64,000 bases of DNA. It comes from Microvirga pakistanensis. GTDB lineage: Bacteria; Pseudomonadota; Alphaproteobacteria; Rhizobiales; Beijerinckiaceae. The stretch spans positions 1 through 64,000 of the forward strand of contig NZ_SPJX01000469.1 of the NCBI RefSeq assembly GCF_004458765.1. The letters are read 5' to 3'. Under the pieces are notes generated by a model that was given only the letters and a program-made list of their open reading frames with translations, was not told where the DNA came from and ran no database searches. Of the stretch, positions 46,789 to 59,719 are shown piece by piece. Position numbers and translations under genes: made by a program. How positions within the stretch are numbered: the stretch's first letter is position 1; each line of letters begins with the position of its first letter.

Positions 46789-46949
46789 CTTCTTCCCCAC
46801 CAATTCAGATGCGTCGTCCAGGCCCCGTTCATGCGCCCCGTGCAGGAAAGGGCGAAGCGTGGCACTTTTTCGGGCCCTGCGCATTTCCCTCCTTGAATTT
46901 CCAGGCCTTCTGCCGCCTCGGGGGCCTGAGTCAGGGTTAGGGCAGAAGG

Positions 46950-47375
46950 ATGATCTCGAAGTATTTCACCAGCTTTTCCAACTGGGTGGCGCAGGTTTCA
47001 GGGCGCCCGACCACATTCGCCCTGAGCCTGTCGATCATTCTCCTTTGGGCGCTCAGCGGCCCGCTTTTCGGATTCTCGGATACGTGGCAGTTGGTGGTGA
47101 ATACCGGCACCACGATCGTGACCTTCCTGATGGTGTTCCTGATCCAGAACACGCAGAACCGCGACGGGGCGGCCATCCAGGCCAAGCTCGACGAATTGAT
47201 CCGTGCCAGCGCTGCTCAAAACGTGTTCATCGGGATCGAGCACCTTACGCAGGAGGAGCTGGATGAGATTCGGGCCAAATGTGAGGCTAAAGCCAAGGCG
47301 GAAAGCGCCGCAAATCAGGCGGAGGTGCAGGCGAACCGCAAGGCGGCCCGTGCGGCGGAGCGGGCGACATCTTAG
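46950..47375 (+). CDS. Low-affinity iron permease family protein
   Basis: A 141-aa membrane protein. Two hydrophobic segments (about residues 22-42 and 50-66) are separated by the family segment [24 protein letters not shown], here read as two parts. The helix end is [22 protein letters not shown], typical of the Fe_permease group. A charged Ala/Glu/Lys helix forms the C-terminus. Iron transport by bacterial members is poorly tested. The ATG at 46950 follows AGAAGG, which is very close. Confidence 0.82.
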   Translation: MISKYFTSFSNWVAQVSGRPTTFALSLSIILLWALSGPLFGFSDTWQLVVNTGTTIVTFLMVFLIQNTQNRDGAAIQAKLDELIRASAAQNVFIGIEHLTQEELDEIRAKCEAKAKAESAANQAEVQANRKAARAAERATS

Positions 47376-47551
47376 TTTGGAATGGTTCTTTTTACAGCGC
47401 CGCAAACACTTGTCAGGGAAGGGGAACTCGGTTAAGCCTCCGGCCACAAACCGCCGTTTGTCGCAGGACCTTCCTTCGGGCCTTTCTGTGGCTTAAATGC
47501 GTGGCATGTCGCCGGCCGTTCCGGTCGCGCTTCGTTCCTTCTGGGTGTCGT

Positions 47552-47917
47552 ATGACGAATCTCCTCGCCGACTACCTGCCTCTCGTGATCTTCATCGGCG
47601 TGTCGCTCCTGATCGGGGTGGCGCTGCTCGTGGCGCCGTTCATCGTGGCCTACAGCAAGCCCGATACGGAGAAGCTGTCCGCTTACGAGTGCGGGTTCAA
47701 TGCCTTCGATGACGCACGCATGAAATTCGACGTGCGGTTCTATCTGGTCGCCATCCTTTTCATCATCTTCGACCTGGAGGTCGCGTTCCTGTTCCCCTGG
47801 GCCATCGTGTTCGGGAACCTGGGCTGGTTCGGCTTTCTCTCGATGATGCTCTTCCTCGGCGTCCTGACCGTCGGCTTCGTGTATGAGTGGAAGAAGGGAG
47901 CCCTGGAATGGGATTGA
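47552..47917 (+). CDS. nuoA: NADH-quinone oxidoreductase subunit A
   Basis: NuoA is a small membrane subunit of complex I near the quinone site. The 121-aa protein has three helices and the conserved loop [21 protein letters not shown], given here by its key residues C (ECG) and DxR. The ATG at 47552 begins [12 protein letters not shown]; the frame continues upstream with no similarity. nuoB overlaps its end by ten bases. It begins the nuo cluster; the 176-bp gap upstream presumably holds the promoter. Confidence 0.95.
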   Translation: MTNLLADYLPLVIFIGVSLLIGVALLVAPFIVAYSKPDTEKLSAYECGFNAFDDARMKFDVRFYLVAILFIIFDLEVAFLFPWAIVFGNLGWFGFLSMMLFLGVLTVGFVYEWKKGALEWD

Positions 47918-48492
47918 TCTCCGACAGCCAATCCACCCTGGTGGCCCCCGCCCCGCGCGGCATCCTCGACCCGAATACCGGCAAGCCCGTAGGCTCGACC
48001 GACCCCTACTTTGTTTCGATCAGCGACGAACTGTCCGACAAAGGTTTCCTCGTGGCCTCGTCCGAGGAGCTCATCAAATGGGCGCGCACCGGCTCGCTCA
48101 TGTGGATGACGTTCGGTCTGGCCTGCTGCGCGGTCGAGATGATGCAGATGTCCATGCCGCGCTACGACGCCGAGCGCTTCGGCTTCGCGCCGCGCGCCTC
48201 ACCGCGCCAATCCGACGTGATGATCGTCGCGGGCACGCTCACCAACAAGATGGCCCCCGCGCTCCGCAAGGTCTATGACCAGATGCCGGAGCCGCGTTAC
48301 GTCATCTCCATGGGCTCCTGCGCCAATGGCGGCGGTTACTATCACTATTCCTATTCGGTGGTTCGTGGCTGCGACCGCATCGTGCCGGTCGACATCTACG
48401 TGCCTGGATGCCCCCCGACCGCGGAGGCGCTCCTCTACGGCGTGCTGCTTCTCCAGAAGAAGATTCGCCGCACCGGTACCATCGAGCGCTGA
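47908..48492 (+). CDS. nuoB: NADH-quinone oxidoreductase subunit B
   Basis: NuoB carries the N2 [4Fe-4S] cluster next to the quinone pocket. All four ligands are present: CC in [11 protein letters not shown] in MGSCANGGG and C in [13 protein letters not shown]. The 194-aa protein starts at ATG 47908, with AAGGGAG upstream; the seven in-frame codons before it lie inside nuoA. Confidence 0.96.
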   Translation: MGLISDSQSTLVAPAPRGILDPNTGKPVGSTDPYFVSISDELSDKGFLVASSEELIKWARTGSLMWMTFGLACCAVEMMQMSMPRYDAERFGFAPRASPRQSDVMIVAGTLTNKMAPALRKVYDQMPEPRYVISMGSCANGGGYYHYSYSVVRGCDRIVPVDIYVPGCPPTAEALLYGVLLLQKKIRRTGTIER

Positions 48493-48507
48493 GCAAAGGT
48501 CATCTTC

Positions 48508-49110
48508 ATGAGTGCTGAGCTCCAAGCCCTGAGCGACCACATCGCCTCGTCCCTCGGCGAGGCGATCGAGGATCGCGCCATCGCCTATGGCGAGCTGACG
48601 ATCGTCGCCCGCCTCGAGGAGATCAAACGGGTGGTGACGTTCCTGCGGGACGATCCGCAATGCCGCTTCGTTTGCTTCATCGACATCTGCGGCGCGGATT
48701 ATCCGGCGCGGGAGAGGCGCTTCGACGTGGTCTACCACTTCCTGGCGCCCCACCATAACCGCCGCATCCGCGTGAAGGTGGAGACGGACGAGGTGACCCC
48801 GGTCCCTTCGATCATCGACCTCTTCCCGGCCGCCAACTGGTACGAGCGCGAAACCTACGATCTCTACGGCGTCCTGTTCTCCGGCCATCCGGATCTGCGC
48901 CGCCTCCTGACCGATTACGGCTTCGAAGGGCACCCGCTCCGGAAGGACTTCCCGCTCACCGGCTATGTCGAGGTCCGCTACGACGATGGCCAGGGCCGCG
49001 TGGTCTATGAGCCGGTGAAGCTCAGCCAGGAGTTCCGCAATTTCGACTTCCTGTCTCCCTGGGAAGGCACGGACTACGTGCTGCCCGGCGACGAGAAGGC
49101 CAAGGCATAA
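48508..49110 (+). CDS. nuoC: NADH-quinone oxidoreductase subunit C
   Basis: NuoC is the 30-kDa peripheral subunit. The family region [14 protein letters not shown]-type segment (here [19 protein letters not shown]) and the signature [22 protein letters not shown] region at about residues 110-135 are intact. It is 200 aa and separate from nuoD, unlike the fused nuoCD of E. coli. Confidence 0.95.
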   Translation: MSAELQALSDHIASSLGEAIEDRAIAYGELTIVARLEEIKRVVTFLRDDPQCRFVCFIDICGADYPARERRFDVVYHFLAPHHNRRIRVKVETDEVTPVPSIIDLFPAANWYERETYDLYGVLFSGHPDLRRLLTDYGFEGHPLRKDFPLTGYVEVRYDDGQGRVVYEPVKLSQEFRNFDFLSPWEGTDYVLPGDEKAKA

Positions 49111-49127
49111 GGCGGGAAGGGCGACCC

Positions 49128-50318
49128 ATGGGCGAGCACAATATCCGCAATTTCACGATCAATTTCGGTCCCCAGCACCCGGCCGCGCACGGCGTGCTCC
49201 GCCTCGTGCTGGAGCTCGACGGCGAGGTGGTTGAACGCGTCGATCCGCATATCGGCCTGCTCCACCGCGGCACCGAAAAGCTGATCGAGTACAAGACCTA
49301 CGTGCAGGCCAATCCCTATTTCGACCGGCTCGACTACGTCGCGCCCATGTCGCAGGAGCATGCCTACTGCCTGGCGATCGAGAAGCTCCTCGGCATCGCG
49401 GTTCCGCGCCGGGCCCAGCTGATCCGCGTTCTCTTCGCGGAGATCAGCCGGCTTCTGTCGCACCTCCTCAACGTGACCACGCAGGCGATGGACGTCGGTG
49501 CCCTCACGCCGCCTCTCTGGGGCTTCGAGGAGCGCGAGAAGCTCATGATCTTCTATGAGCGCATTTCCGGCTCGCGCATGCATGCCAACTATTTCCGGCC
49601 GGGCGGCGTGAGCATGGACATTCAGCCCGAGCTGATCGACGACATCGAGGGCTTCTGCGATCCGTTCCTGAAGGTGCTGGACGATCTCGACACCCTCGTG
49701 ATGGGCAGCCGAATCTTCAAGCAGCGCAACGTGGATATCGGCACGATCACGTTGGAGGACTGCTGGAAGTGGGGCTTCTCCGGTCCGATCGTGCGCAGCT
49801 GCGGCGTGGCCTGGGACCTGCGCAAGTCGCAGCCCTACGAGTGCTACGAGGAGATGGAGTTCGACATCCCCGTGGGGCTCAATGGCGACAACTACGACCG
49901 CCAGGTGATCCGCATGGAGGAGATGCGCCAGTCCGTGCGCATCATGCGCCAGTGCCTGGACAAGCTGCGCGCTCCGGACGGGCAGGGACCGGTGAACACG
50001 CTCGACGGCAAGATCGCCCCGCCGTCGCGCAAGGACATGAAGCGCTCCATGGAAGCGCTGATCCACCACTTCAAGCTCTACACGGAAGGTTTCCACGTCC
50101 CGGCGGGCGAGGTCTATGCCGCCGTGGAGGCTCCCAAGGGCGAGTTCGGCGTGTACCTGGTGTCCGACGGGACCAACAAGCCCTATCGGTGCCACGTCCG
50201 CGCTCCGGGCTTCGCGCATCTGCAGGGCATGGATTTCATGTGCCGCGGCCACATGCTGGCTGACGTCGCAGGCGTTCTCGGTTCGCTCGACATCGTGTTC
50301 GGCGAAGTGGACCGGTAA
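49128..50318 (+). CDS. nuoD: NADH-quinone oxidoreductase subunit D
   Basis: NuoD (49-kDa) forms the quinone cavity with NuoB. It begins with [19 protein letters not shown], whose conserved His/Gln/Pro lie near the quinone site, and ends [17 protein letters not shown]. At 396 aa it is typical of the unfused subunit. A 116-bp gap with a palindrome follows before nuoE. Confidence 0.96.
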   Translation: MGEHNIRNFTINFGPQHPAAHGVLRLVLELDGEVVERVDPHIGLLHRGTEKLIEYKTYVQANPYFDRLDYVAPMSQEHAYCLAIEKLLGIAVPRRAQLIRVLFAEISRLLSHLLNVTTQAMDVGALTPPLWGFEEREKLMIFYERISGSRMHANYFRPGGVSMDIQPELIDDIEGFCDPFLKVLDDLDTLVMGSRIFKQRNVDIGTITLEDCWKWGFSGPIVRSCGVAWDLRKSQPYECYEEMEFDIPVGLNGDNYDRQVIRMEEMRQSVRIMRQCLDKLRAPDGQGPVNTLDGKIAPPSRKDMKRSMEALIHHFKLYTEGFHVPAGEVYAAVEAPKGEFGVYLVSDGTNKPYRCHVRAPGFAHLQGMDFMCRGHMLADVAGVLGSLDIVFGEVDR

Positions 50319-50389
50319 GACACAGTCCGGGCTCGGTTGCGGGCCCGACACCACGCCCTGGAAGGCGTGATGGAATGTTCAAGTCGTGA

Positions 50390-50412
50390 ATGGCCGGGTC
50401 TTGCCCGGCCAT
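50390..50412 (+). repeat. Palindrome in the nuoD-nuoE gap
   Basis: ATGGCCGGG (50390-50398) pairs with CCCGGCCAT (50404-50412) around TCTTG. It is a perfect nine-pair stem without a T-run, and belongs to a palindrome type common between rhizobial genes. It lies 22 bp before the nuoE ATG. Confidence 0.7.
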
Positions 50413-50434
50413 GACGATGAGGAGAAGAGTCAAA

Positions 50435-51487
50435 ATGGCCGTTCGTAAGCTCGCGCCTGAAGAATTGCAGCCCGAGAGCTTCGTGTTCTCGCCCGAGACG
50501 GAAGCATTCGCCCAGCAGCAGATTGCCAAATACCCGCCCGGCCGCCAGGCCTCGGCGGTGATCGCATTGCTGGGGAAGGCGCAGGAGCAGGCCGGCGGCT
50601 GGCTGCCCCGCAAGGCGATCGAGGCCGTGGCCGCACGGCTCGACATGCCGCCGATCCGCGTGATGGAGGTCGCGACCTTCTACACCATGTTCAACCTGGA
50701 GCCGGTCGGAAAGTATTTCATCCAGTTCTGCGGCACCACGCCCTGCATGCTGCGCGGGGCCGGCGACATCAAAAGGGTGCTCGAGAAGCGCGTCGGCGAC
50801 CAGAACCACGTCACGGCCGACGGTACCTTTTCCTGGCTCGAGGTCGAGTGCCTCGGCGCCTGCTCGAACGCCCCGATGGTGCAGATCAACGACGATTACT
50901 ATGAAGACCTGACGCCCGAGAATTTCGAGAAGCTTCTCGACGATCTCGCGGCCGGTCGTCCGGTCAGGAAGGGCTCGCAGATCGGCCGCAACCGTTCCGA
51001 GCCGCACGAGGCCGTCAACACCCTCCAGGACCCGTCGCTCTACGACGGGTCCGTGGTCGGCGCCTGGCGCAAGCGCTTCGAGGAGCAGGCCAAGCCCGCC
51101 GAAACGGGTGAGGCCGAGGCCGCGATCGCCAGCGTTCCGCAGGAAGCCCGGGCTGCGAAGCCGGGAGCGGGGCGCCCCATCGAAAGCGAGGCCGCGGACA
51201 CGCCCGCGGAGCGCGTCAAGCAGGGCGAGACGCCTTTCAATCCGGTCGATCAGAAGGAGGCCGCGGACCCGTCGGTGGCCACCAAGGGCAAGTCGCACAC
51301 GGAGGAGGGCGCTCGGTCTGCTCCGCAGAGCAGCAAGTCCTATGTAGCCTCGCCCGGCGCAGGCGCCGTTCCGTCGAGCCCCACGACCCCGAACGCCGGT
51401 ACGCCTCCAGCGCAGTCCGAGACGCGCCGCGACGGCAGCGAGAGCAAGCCGGGCGTGGTCGTCGACAAAGACAACATGACGTCCTGA
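50435..51487 (+). CDS. nuoE: NADH-quinone oxidoreductase subunit E with long tail
   Basis: NuoE binds the N1a [2Fe-2S] cluster through C residues in FCGTTPCMLRG and ECLGACSNAPM. The core is about 200 residues; the protein is 350 aa because the last 150 form a low-complexity Pro/Ala/Ser/Glu/Lys tail without cysteines. Such tails occur in some rhizobial NuoE proteins, but their role is unknown. The ATG at 50435 is behind GAGGAGAAG. Confidence 0.94.
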   Translation: MAVRKLAPEELQPESFVFSPETEAFAQQQIAKYPPGRQASAVIALLGKAQEQAGGWLPRKAIEAVAARLDMPPIRVMEVATFYTMFNLEPVGKYFIQFCGTTPCMLRGAGDIKRVLEKRVGDQNHVTADGTFSWLEVECLGACSNAPMVQINDDYYEDLTPENFEKLLDDLAAGRPVRKGSQIGRNRSEPHEAVNTLQDPSLYDGSVVGAWRKRFEEQAKPAETGEAEAAIASVPQEARAAKPGAGRPIESEAADTPAERVKQGETPFNPVDQKEAADPSVATKGKSHTEEGARSAPQSSKSYVASPGAGAVPSSPTTPNAGTPPAQSETRRDGSESKPGVVVDKDNMTS

Positions 51488-51502
51488 GGGGAGTGAAACG
51501 AG

Positions 51503-52804
51503 ATGCTTCACGATAGAGATCGCATTTTCACCAACCTCTACGGCTTCCACTCGCCGGACCTTCAGGCCGCGAAGATGCGCGGCGCCTGGGATGGAACCAA
51601 GTTCCTGCTCGAGAAGGGCCGCGACTGGATCATCGACGAGATGAAGGCCTCCGGCCTGCGTGGCCGTGGCGGTGCGGGCTTCCCAACGGGCCTGAAATGG
51701 TCCTTCATGCCCAAGAAGTCGGACGGCCGTCCGCACTACCTCGTAGTGAATGCCGACGAGTCCGAGCCTGGCACCTGCAAAGACCGTGAGATCATGCGGA
51801 ACGATCCGCATCTCCTCGTGGAGGGCTGCCTCATCGCCTCCTTCGCCATGGGCGCGCATGCGGCTTATATCTACATCCGCGGCGAGTACGTCGCCGAACG
51901 CCACGCGCTTCAGCGCGCGGTGGACGAGGCCTACGAAGCCGGCCTGATCGGCAAGGACAACGTCCACGGCTATCCCTTCGACCTCTACGTCCACCACGGC
52001 GCAGGCGCCTATATCTGCGGCGAGGAGACGGCGCTCATCGAGAGCATGGAGGGCAAGAAGGGCATGCCGCGCCTGAAGCCCCCGTTCCCGGCGAACATGG
52101 GCCTCTATGGCTGCCCGACCACCGTGAACAACGTGGAGTCGATCGCCGTCGCGGGCACGATCCTGCGTCGCGGCGCCTCCTGGTTCTCGAGCATCGGCCG
52201 CCCGAACAACGTGGGCACCAAGCTCTTCTGCGTGTCGGGCCACGTGAACAAGCCCTGCAACGTGGAGGAGGCCATGGGGCTGACCTTCCGCGAGCTGATC
52301 GACAGCCATTGCGGCGGCATCCGCGGCGGCTGGGACAACCTGCTCGCCGTGATCCCCGGTGGCTCGTCCGTGCCGCTGGTGCCCGCCGAGCAGATCATCG
52401 ACGCGCCCATGGATTTCGACACCCTGCGCAATCTGAAGTCCGGCCTCGGCACCGCGGCCGTGATCGTGATGGACAAGTCCACCGACGTCGTCCGCGCCAT
52501 CACCCGCATTTCGTACTTCTATAAGCATGAGAGCTGCGGCCAGTGCACCCCGTGCCGCGAGGGCACCGGCTGGATGTGGCGCGTTCTCAACCGCATGGCC
52601 CAGGGTCGCGCCCAGAAGCGCGAGATCGACATGCTGCTCGAAGTATCGACCCAGATCGAAGGCCACACCATCTGCGCGCTCGGCGACGCGGCGGCCTGGC
52701 CGGTCCAGGGTTTGATCCGCCACTTCCGTCACGAGATCGAGAAGCGGATCGACGACTACGCGGCAAACCCGCATTCAGAATCCGTCATGATCGCGGCGGA
52801 GTGA
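51503..52804 (+). CDS. nuoF: NADH-quinone oxidoreductase subunit F
   Basis: NuoF holds FMN, the NADH site and the N3 [4Fe-4S] cluster. [15 protein letters not shown] is the NADH/FMN loop, [13 protein letters not shown] lies in the FMN domain, and [12 protein letters not shown] provides three cluster cysteines, with the fourth in [11 protein letters not shown]. It is 433 aa, the normal length. Confidence 0.97.
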   Translation: MLHDRDRIFTNLYGFHSPDLQAAKMRGAWDGTKFLLEKGRDWIIDEMKASGLRGRGGAGFPTGLKWSFMPKKSDGRPHYLVVNADESEPGTCKDREIMRNDPHLLVEGCLIASFAMGAHAAYIYIRGEYVAERHALQRAVDEAYEAGLIGKDNVHGYPFDLYVHHGAGAYICGEETALIESMEGKKGMPRLKPPFPANMGLYGCPTTVNNVESIAVAGTILRRGASWFSSIGRPNNVGTKLFCVSGHVNKPCNVEEAMGLTFRELIDSHCGGIRGGWDNLLAVIPGGSSVPLVPAEQIIDAPMDFDTLRNLKSGLGTAAVIVMDKSTDVVRAITRISYFYKHESCGQCTPCREGTGWMWRVLNRMAQGRAQKREIDMLLEVSTQIEGHTICALGDAAAWPVQGLIRHFRHEIEKRIDDYAANPHSESVMIAAE

Positions 52805-52812
52805 GAGTAGAG

Positions 52813-54891
52813 ATGGCTAAGATCATCGTTGATGGCGTCGAGGTCGACGTCCCCGCCGAATACACGCTGCTCCAGGCCGCCGAGGCAGCTGGCGCGGAAG
52901 TTCCGCGCTTCTGCTACCACGAGCGGCTCTCGATCGCCGGCAACTGCCGCATGTGTCTCGTCGAGGTGAAGGGCGCGCCGAAGCCGGTGGCCTCCTGCGC
53001 GTGGGGCGTGCGCGACTGCCGTCCGGGCCCGAACGGCGAGCCGCCGGAAATCTCGACCAAGTCGCCGACGGTCAAGAAGGCGCGCGAGGGTGTGATGGAG
53101 TTCCTCCTGATCAACCACCCGCTCGACTGCCCGATCTGTGACCAGGGCGGCCAGTGCGACCTGCAGGACCAGGCCATGGCCTACGGCGTCGACACCAGCC
53201 GCTACCATGAGAACAAGCGCGCGGTGACCGACAAGTATCTCGGCCCGCTCGTGCGTACCTCCATGAACCGCTGCATCCACTGCACCCGCTGCGTGCGCTT
53301 CACCGCCGAGGTGGCGGGCGTGCCGGACATGGGCGCCCTGTGGCGCGGCGAGGACATGGAGATCACGAGCTATCTCGAGAAGGCGCTCGGCTCCGAACTG
53401 CAGGCCAACATCGCCGATCTGTGCCCGGTCGGCGCGCTCACCCACAAGCCCGAGTCCTTCCACTACCGCCCCTGGGAGCTCACCAAGACCGATTCCGTCG
53501 ACGTGATGGATGCGGTCGGCTCCTCGATCCGGGTCGATTCCCGTGGCCGCGAGGTCATGCGCATCCTGCCGCGCGTGAACGAGGCGGTGAACGAGGAGTG
53601 GATCTCCGACAAGACCCGCCAGATCGTCGACGGCCTGCGACTGCAGCGCCTCGACCGTCCCTTCGTGCGTGAGAATGGCCGCCTGCGGCCCGCTTCCTGG
53701 CAGGAGGCCTTCGCGGCCATCGCCGCCAAGGTGAAGGGTACGGACGCGACGAAGATCGGCGCCATCGTGGGCGATCTCGCCGCCGTGGAGGAGATGTTCG
53801 CCCTGAAGCTCCTCATGGAGAGCCTCGGCGTGACGAACGTGGACGCCCGCCAGGACGGCACGGTGCTGTCGCCGGCTTACGGCCGCGGCTCCTATCTCTT
53901 CAACACGACCATTCCCGGCATCGAGGATGCGGACGCGATCCTGATCGTGGGCTCGAACCCTCGCATCGAGGCGTCGCTCGTCAACGTGCGCATCCGCAAG
54001 CGCTGGCGCGCGGCCCCGCCGCCGATCGCGCTGATCGGCGAGAACGCGGACCTGACCTATCCCTACGAATACCTCGGCGCAGGCCCCGACACCCTGACGG
54101 AGCTCGCCTCCGGCCGCCACAGCTTCATCGAGACGCTGCGCGGCGCCGAGCGTCCGCTGATCATCGTGGGGCAGGGCGCTCTTGCGCGGCCGGATGGTCT
54201 CGCGGTCCTGTCCGCCGTCGCGAAGCTCACCCAGGACGTGGGTGCGGTCACCGACAGCTGGAACGGCTTCTCGGTCCTGCACACCGCAGCCTCCCGCGTC
54301 GGTGCGCTGGATCTCGGCCTCGTGCCGGGCGCTGGCGGCCTGAGCGCTCGGCAGATGGCCCAGGGCGGGGTGGACGTGCTGTTCAACCTCGGTGCCGACG
54401 AGATCGACATCGCCCCGGGTGCTTTCGTGATCTATCAGGGCACCCATGGCGACCGCGGCGCCCACCGGGCCGACGTGATCCTGCCGGCGGCCACCTACAC
54501 GGAAAAGTCCGGCACCTACGTGAACACGGAGGGCCGGGTGCAGATGGCCAACCGCGCGGCTTTCGCGCCGGGAGAGGCCCGTGAGGATTGGGCGATCCTG
54601 CGCGCACTGTCCGACGTGCTGGGCCGCCGTCTGCCCTTCGACTCGCTGAACGCCTTGCGGGCGAAGCTTTACGCGGCCTACCCGCATTTCGCCGCCATCG
54701 AGACGGTCCAGCCGGCCGACGGCACGGCCGCCATCCAGGCGCTCGTGGGCCTCGGCGGCACACTCGGCCGCGAGGCGTTCACGAGCCCGGTGAAAGACTT
54801 CTACCTGACCAACCCGATCGCGCGCGCCTCCGGCGTCATGGCCGAGTGCTCGGCACTCGCCCGTGACCTGAAGCTCGAAGCGGCCGAGTAA
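52813..54891 (+). CDS. nuoG: NADH-quinone oxidoreductase subunit G
   Basis: NuoG, the large peripheral subunit (692 aa), carries three clusters. Ligand segments are the ferredoxin-like [29 protein letters not shown] with [12 protein letters not shown], and [12 protein letters not shown]. The C-terminal molybdopterin-oxidoreductase-like domain lacks a visible cofactor role. ATG at 52813, preceded by AGAGTAGAG; the frame extends far upstream through nuoF in another reading frame. Confidence 0.96.
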   Translation: MAKIIVDGVEVDVPAEYTLLQAAEAAGAEVPRFCYHERLSIAGNCRMCLVEVKGAPKPVASCAWGVRDCRPGPNGEPPEISTKSPTVKKAREGVMEFLLINHPLDCPICDQGGQCDLQDQAMAYGVDTSRYHENKRAVTDKYLGPLVRTSMNRCIHCTRCVRFTAEVAGVPDMGALWRGEDMEITSYLEKALGSELQANIADLCPVGALTHKPESFHYRPWELTKTDSVDVMDAVGSSIRVDSRGREVMRILPRVNEAVNEEWISDKTRQIVDGLRLQRLDRPFVRENGRLRPASWQEAFAAIAAKVKGTDATKIGAIVGDLAAVEEMFALKLLMESLGVTNVDARQDGTVLSPAYGRGSYLFNTTIPGIEDADAILIVGSNPRIEASLVNVRIRKRWRAAPPPIALIGENADLTYPYEYLGAGPDTLTELASGRHSFIETLRGAERPLIIVGQGALARPDGLAVLSAVAKLTQDVGAVTDSWNGFSVLHTAASRVGALDLGLVPGAGGLSARQMAQGGVDVLFNLGADEIDIAPGAFVIYQGTHGDRGAHRADVILPAATYTEKSGTYVNTEGRVQMANRAAFAPGEAREDWAILRALSDVLGRRLPFDSLNALRAKLYAAYPHFAAIETVQPADGTAAIQALVGLGGTLGREAFTSPVKDFYLTNPIARASGVMAECSALARDLKLEAAE

Positions 54892-54905
54892 GAGAGGAGC
54901 GGATC

Positions 54906-55931
54906 ATGGAAATGGGAGATATCCTCCTCGCGGTCGCGATCATGCTGGGCAAGAGCCTGCTCATGCTCGTGGCGCTTCTCGTCTTCATCGCGTACGCTCT
55001 CTATGCCGACCGCAAGGTCTGGGCCGCCGTTCAGCTGAGGCGCGGCCCGAACGTGGTCGGACCCTGGGGCTTGCTCCAGTCCTTCGCGGACCTGCTCAAG
55101 TTCGTCCTGAAGGAGCCCGTCATCCCGGCTCCGGCCAACAAGAGCATGTTCCTTCTGGCGCCGCTCGTGATGTGCACGCTCTCGCTTGCGGCCTGGGCGG
55201 TCATCCCGCTCAACGCGGGCTGGGCGATCGCCGACATCAACGTGGGCATCCTCTACATTTTCGCGATCTCCTCGCTCGGCGTGTACGGCGTCATCATGGG
55301 CGGCTGGGCTTCGAACTCGAAGTACCCGTTCCTCGGCGCGCTCCGTTCGGCGGCCCAGATGGTGTCCTACGAGGTCTCGATCGGCTTCGTGATCGTGACC
55401 GTGCTCATGTGCGCCGGGACCCTGAACCTGTCGGGCATCGTGGAATCGCAGAACACGAGCCTGGGCATCCTCGGCTGGTACTGGCTGCCCCTGTTCCCGA
55501 TGTTCGTGGTGTTCTTCATCTCGGCCATGGCCGAGACGAACCGCCCGCCCTTCGACCTGCCGGAGGCGGAATCGGAGCTCGTGGCCGGCTACATGGTGGA
55601 GTATTCCTCCACCCCGTATCTGCTGTTCATGCTCGGCGAATACGTGGCCATCATGACCATGTGCGCCCTCGGCACGATCCTGTTTCTGGGCGGCTGGCTG
55701 TCCCCGATCCCCTTCGCGCCCTTCACCTGGGTTCCGGGCGTGATCTGGTTCGTGCTGAAGGCGAGCTTCCTTTTCATTCTCATCGCCATGGTGAAGGCCC
55801 TGGTTCCGCGCTATCGCTACGATCAGCTCATGCGCCTGGGCTGGAAGGTTTTCCTTCCGCTCTCGCTCGCCATGGTGATCATCGTGGCGGCCGTGCTCAT
55901 GGTGACCGGCCTTGCGCCGGGCATGCGCTAA
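54906..55931 (+). CDS. nuoH: NADH-quinone oxidoreductase subunit H
   Basis: NuoH is the membrane subunit that links the quinone site to the proton-pumping arm. The 341-aa protein has about eight helices and the conserved loop [18 protein letters not shown] and [20 protein letters not shown] (key residues E and D). nuoI follows after ten bases with AAGGAG. Confidence 0.96.
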   Translation: MEMGDILLAVAIMLGKSLLMLVALLVFIAYALYADRKVWAAVQLRRGPNVVGPWGLLQSFADLLKFVLKEPVIPAPANKSMFLLAPLVMCTLSLAAWAVIPLNAGWAIADINVGILYIFAISSLGVYGVIMGGWASNSKYPFLGALRSAAQMVSYEVSIGFVIVTVLMCAGTLNLSGIVESQNTSLGILGWYWLPLFPMFVVFFISAMAETNRPPFDLPEAESELVAGYMVEYSSTPYLLFMLGEYVAIMTMCALGTILFLGGWLSPIPFAPFTWVPGVIWFVLKASFLFILIAMVKALVPRYRYDQLMRLGWKVFLPLSLAMVIIVAAVLMVTGLAPGMR

Positions 55932-55941
55932 GGAGATCGAC

Positions 55942-56430
55942 ATGAAGATCGGTCAATTCTTCAACGCCCTCCTGCTGAAGGAATTCGTGGCAGGCTTCAT
56001 CCTGACCACCAAATACTTCTTCAAGCCGAAGGCCACGCTCAACTACCCCTTCGAGATGGGGCACCGGGGGCCGCGCTTCCGGGGCGAGCACGCCCTGCGC
56101 CGCTACCCCAACGGGGAGGAGCGCTGCATCGCCTGCAAGCTCTGCGAGGCGATCTGCCCGGCTCAGGCCATCACCATCGAGGCCGGACCGCGCCGGAACG
56201 ACGGCACCCGCCGCACGACCCGCTACGACATCGACATGGTCAAGTGCATCTATTGCGGCATGTGCCAGGAGGCCTGCCCGGTGGATGCCATCGTGGAGGG
56301 GCCGAACTTCGAGTTCTCCGTGGAGACCCGCGAGGAGCTTCTCTACGACAAGGCCAAGCTCCTTGAGAACGGGGAGCGCTGGGAGCGTGAAATCGCGAAG
56401 AACATCGCGAAGACCGCGCCCTACCGGTAA
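55942..56430 (+). CDS. nuoI: NADH-quinone oxidoreductase subunit I
   Basis: NuoI holds clusters N6a and N6b. Two ferredoxin motifs are intact: [12 protein letters not shown] and [12 protein letters not shown]. It is 162 aa, starting at ATG 55942 behind AAGGAG. A gap of 232 bp, unusual for this cluster, separates it from nuoJ. Confidence 0.97.
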   Translation: MKIGQFFNALLLKEFVAGFILTTKYFFKPKATLNYPFEMGHRGPRFRGEHALRRYPNGEERCIACKLCEAICPAQAITIEAGPRRNDGTRRTTRYDIDMVKCIYCGMCQEACPVDAIVEGPNFEFSVETREELLYDKAKLLENGERWEREIAKNIAKTAPYR

Positions 56431-56662
56431 GCGGGACATGATGCGGCGGCCGCGATCCGGCCCACCGCATGAATGCGGCTGAAAAGGAGGGGCTGGTCCC
56501 GGTCGTCCGGCCAGCTCCGGGCCTCTTTCCCGGTAAAGGGCAGGGGGCATGCATCTCCGGCGGGTTGTTCCCTCCGGATTCGGAATTTATAGACAGGCCA
56601 TCGGATTCCCACCGGGAACTCCCGGCCACGTCGGAAGGGGCCGCACTCGAGGCGGCTTGTGT
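56431..56662 (+). other. 232-bp gap in the nuo cluster
   Basis: No recognisable gene. Short frames on both strands are low-complexity or shadow-like. The middle (about 56570-56600) is less GC-rich. I cannot identify a terminator; a new promoter for nuoJ-N is possible but I see no firm -35/-10 pair. Confidence 0.4.
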
Positions 56663-57283
56663 ATGAGCATGACGGTTACCGCCGCCTTCTTCTATCTGTT
56701 CGCGACAGTCACGATCGCATCAGGATTCATGGTGATCGCCTCGCGCAATCCCGTGCAGTCGGTGCTCTTCCTCATCCTGGCCTTCGTCAACGCGGCGGGC
56801 CTGTTCCTGATGATGGGGGCCGAGTTCCTTGCGATGATCCTGGTCATCGTCTATGTGGGCGCGGTCGCGGTGCTGTTCCTCTTCGTCGTCATGATGCTCG
56901 ACGTGGATTTCGCGGCGCTCCGCCAGGGCTTCCTGCAATATCTGCCGTTCGGTGCCCTGATCGGCGTCATTCTTCTGATCGAGCTCATCTTCGTGGTGAG
57001 CGCCTATGTGGTCGATCCCGGCCTCATCCGGGCCCCGGCGGTGCCGATCCCGGCCGCCGACGTGATGACCAACACCGAGGCCCTGGGGCATGTGCTCTAC
57101 ACCCGCTACTTCTACTTCTTCCAGGCGGCCGGCCTGATCCTGCTGGTCGCCATGATCGGCGCCATCGTGCTGACCCTGCGGGAGCGCGTCGGCGTGCGGC
57201 GTCAGGACATCTCGATGCAGAACGCCCGTACTCAGGAAACCGCCGTCCAGGTTCGGAAGGTCCCCTTCCGCCAGGGCATCTAA
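56663..57283 (+). CDS. nuoJ: NADH-quinone oxidoreductase subunit J
   Basis: NuoJ is a five-helix membrane subunit. The 206-aa protein has the conserved third helix [22 protein letters not shown] start at ATG 56663 ([12 protein letters not shown]); an ATG two codons later is possible. The frame runs upstream without similarity. A polar tail of about 30 residues ends the protein. Confidence 0.94.
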   Translation: MSMTVTAAFFYLFATVTIASGFMVIASRNPVQSVLFLILAFVNAAGLFLMMGAEFLAMILVIVYVGAVAVLFLFVVMMLDVDFAALRQGFLQYLPFGALIGVILLIELIFVVSAYVVDPGLIRAPAVPIPAADVMTNTEALGHVLYTRYFYFFQAAGLILLVAMIGAIVLTLRERVGVRRQDISMQNARTQETAVQVRKVPFRQGI

Positions 57284-57294
57284 GGAGACACGCG

Positions 57295-57603
57295 ATGGTT
57301 ATCGGACTGGGCCATTATCTCACGGTCGCCGCCGTGCTCTTCACGCTGGGCGTGTTCGGCATCTTCATCAACCGGAAGAACGTCATCGTCATCCTGATGT
57401 CCATCGAGCTGATCCTGCTCTCGGTGAACATCAACCTCGTGGCCTTTTCGACCCACCTGAACGACATCGTCGGCCAGGTTTTCGCCCTGCTGATCCTCAC
57501 GGTCGCGGCGGCCGAGGCGGCGATCGGCCTCGCCATTCTGGTGGTCTTCTTCCGCAACCGCGGCTCCATCGCGGTCGAAGACGTGAACATGATGAGGGGC
57601 TAG
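57295..57603 (+). CDS. nuoK: NADH-quinone oxidoreductase subunit K
   Basis: NuoK is the MrpC-like subunit. The 102-aa protein has three helices with conserved Glu residues ([10 protein letters not shown] and [12 protein letters not shown]). TAAGGAGACACGCG precedes the ATG. Its stop TAG is also the start of a palindromic element. Confidence 0.96.
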   Translation: MVIGLGHYLTVAAVLFTLGVFGIFINRKNVIVILMSIELILLSVNINLVAFSTHLNDIVGQVFALLILTVAAAEAAIGLAILVVFFRNRGSIAVEDVNMMRG

Positions 57604-57650
57604 AGCATGATCCGGAAAAGTGGAGCCCGGTTTTCTGAACAAGATCATGC
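57601..57650. repeat. Palindromic element in the nuoK-nuoL gap (RIME-like)
   Basis: TAGAGCAT opens it. GCATGATC (57605-57612) pairs with GATCATGC (57643-57650), and inside GGAAAA pairs with TTTTCT around an 11-base loop. This sequence type, AGAGCATGATCCGGAAAAGTGG, here only by its start, is a very frequent rhizobial intergenic repeat. The rest of the gap to nuoL at 57687 shows nothing else. Confidence 0.8.
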
Positions 57651-57686
57651 GGCCATGAGCCAGGTCCTAACGGCTAAGTAAGCGCT

Positions 57687-59717
<2,031 letters not shown>

Positions 59718-59719
59718 CT

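Noticed and set aside
50183-52774. Very long open frame (about 860 codons) on the minus strand across nuoD-nuoF
   Set aside because: It is antisense to genes with complete family motifs, is rich in Arg, His, Asp and Gly as GC-rich shadow frames are, and has no domain I recognise. Similar antisense frames lie across hppA (39679-41586), nuoG (52756-54687), nuoM (59714-61489) and nuoL (57645-58928).
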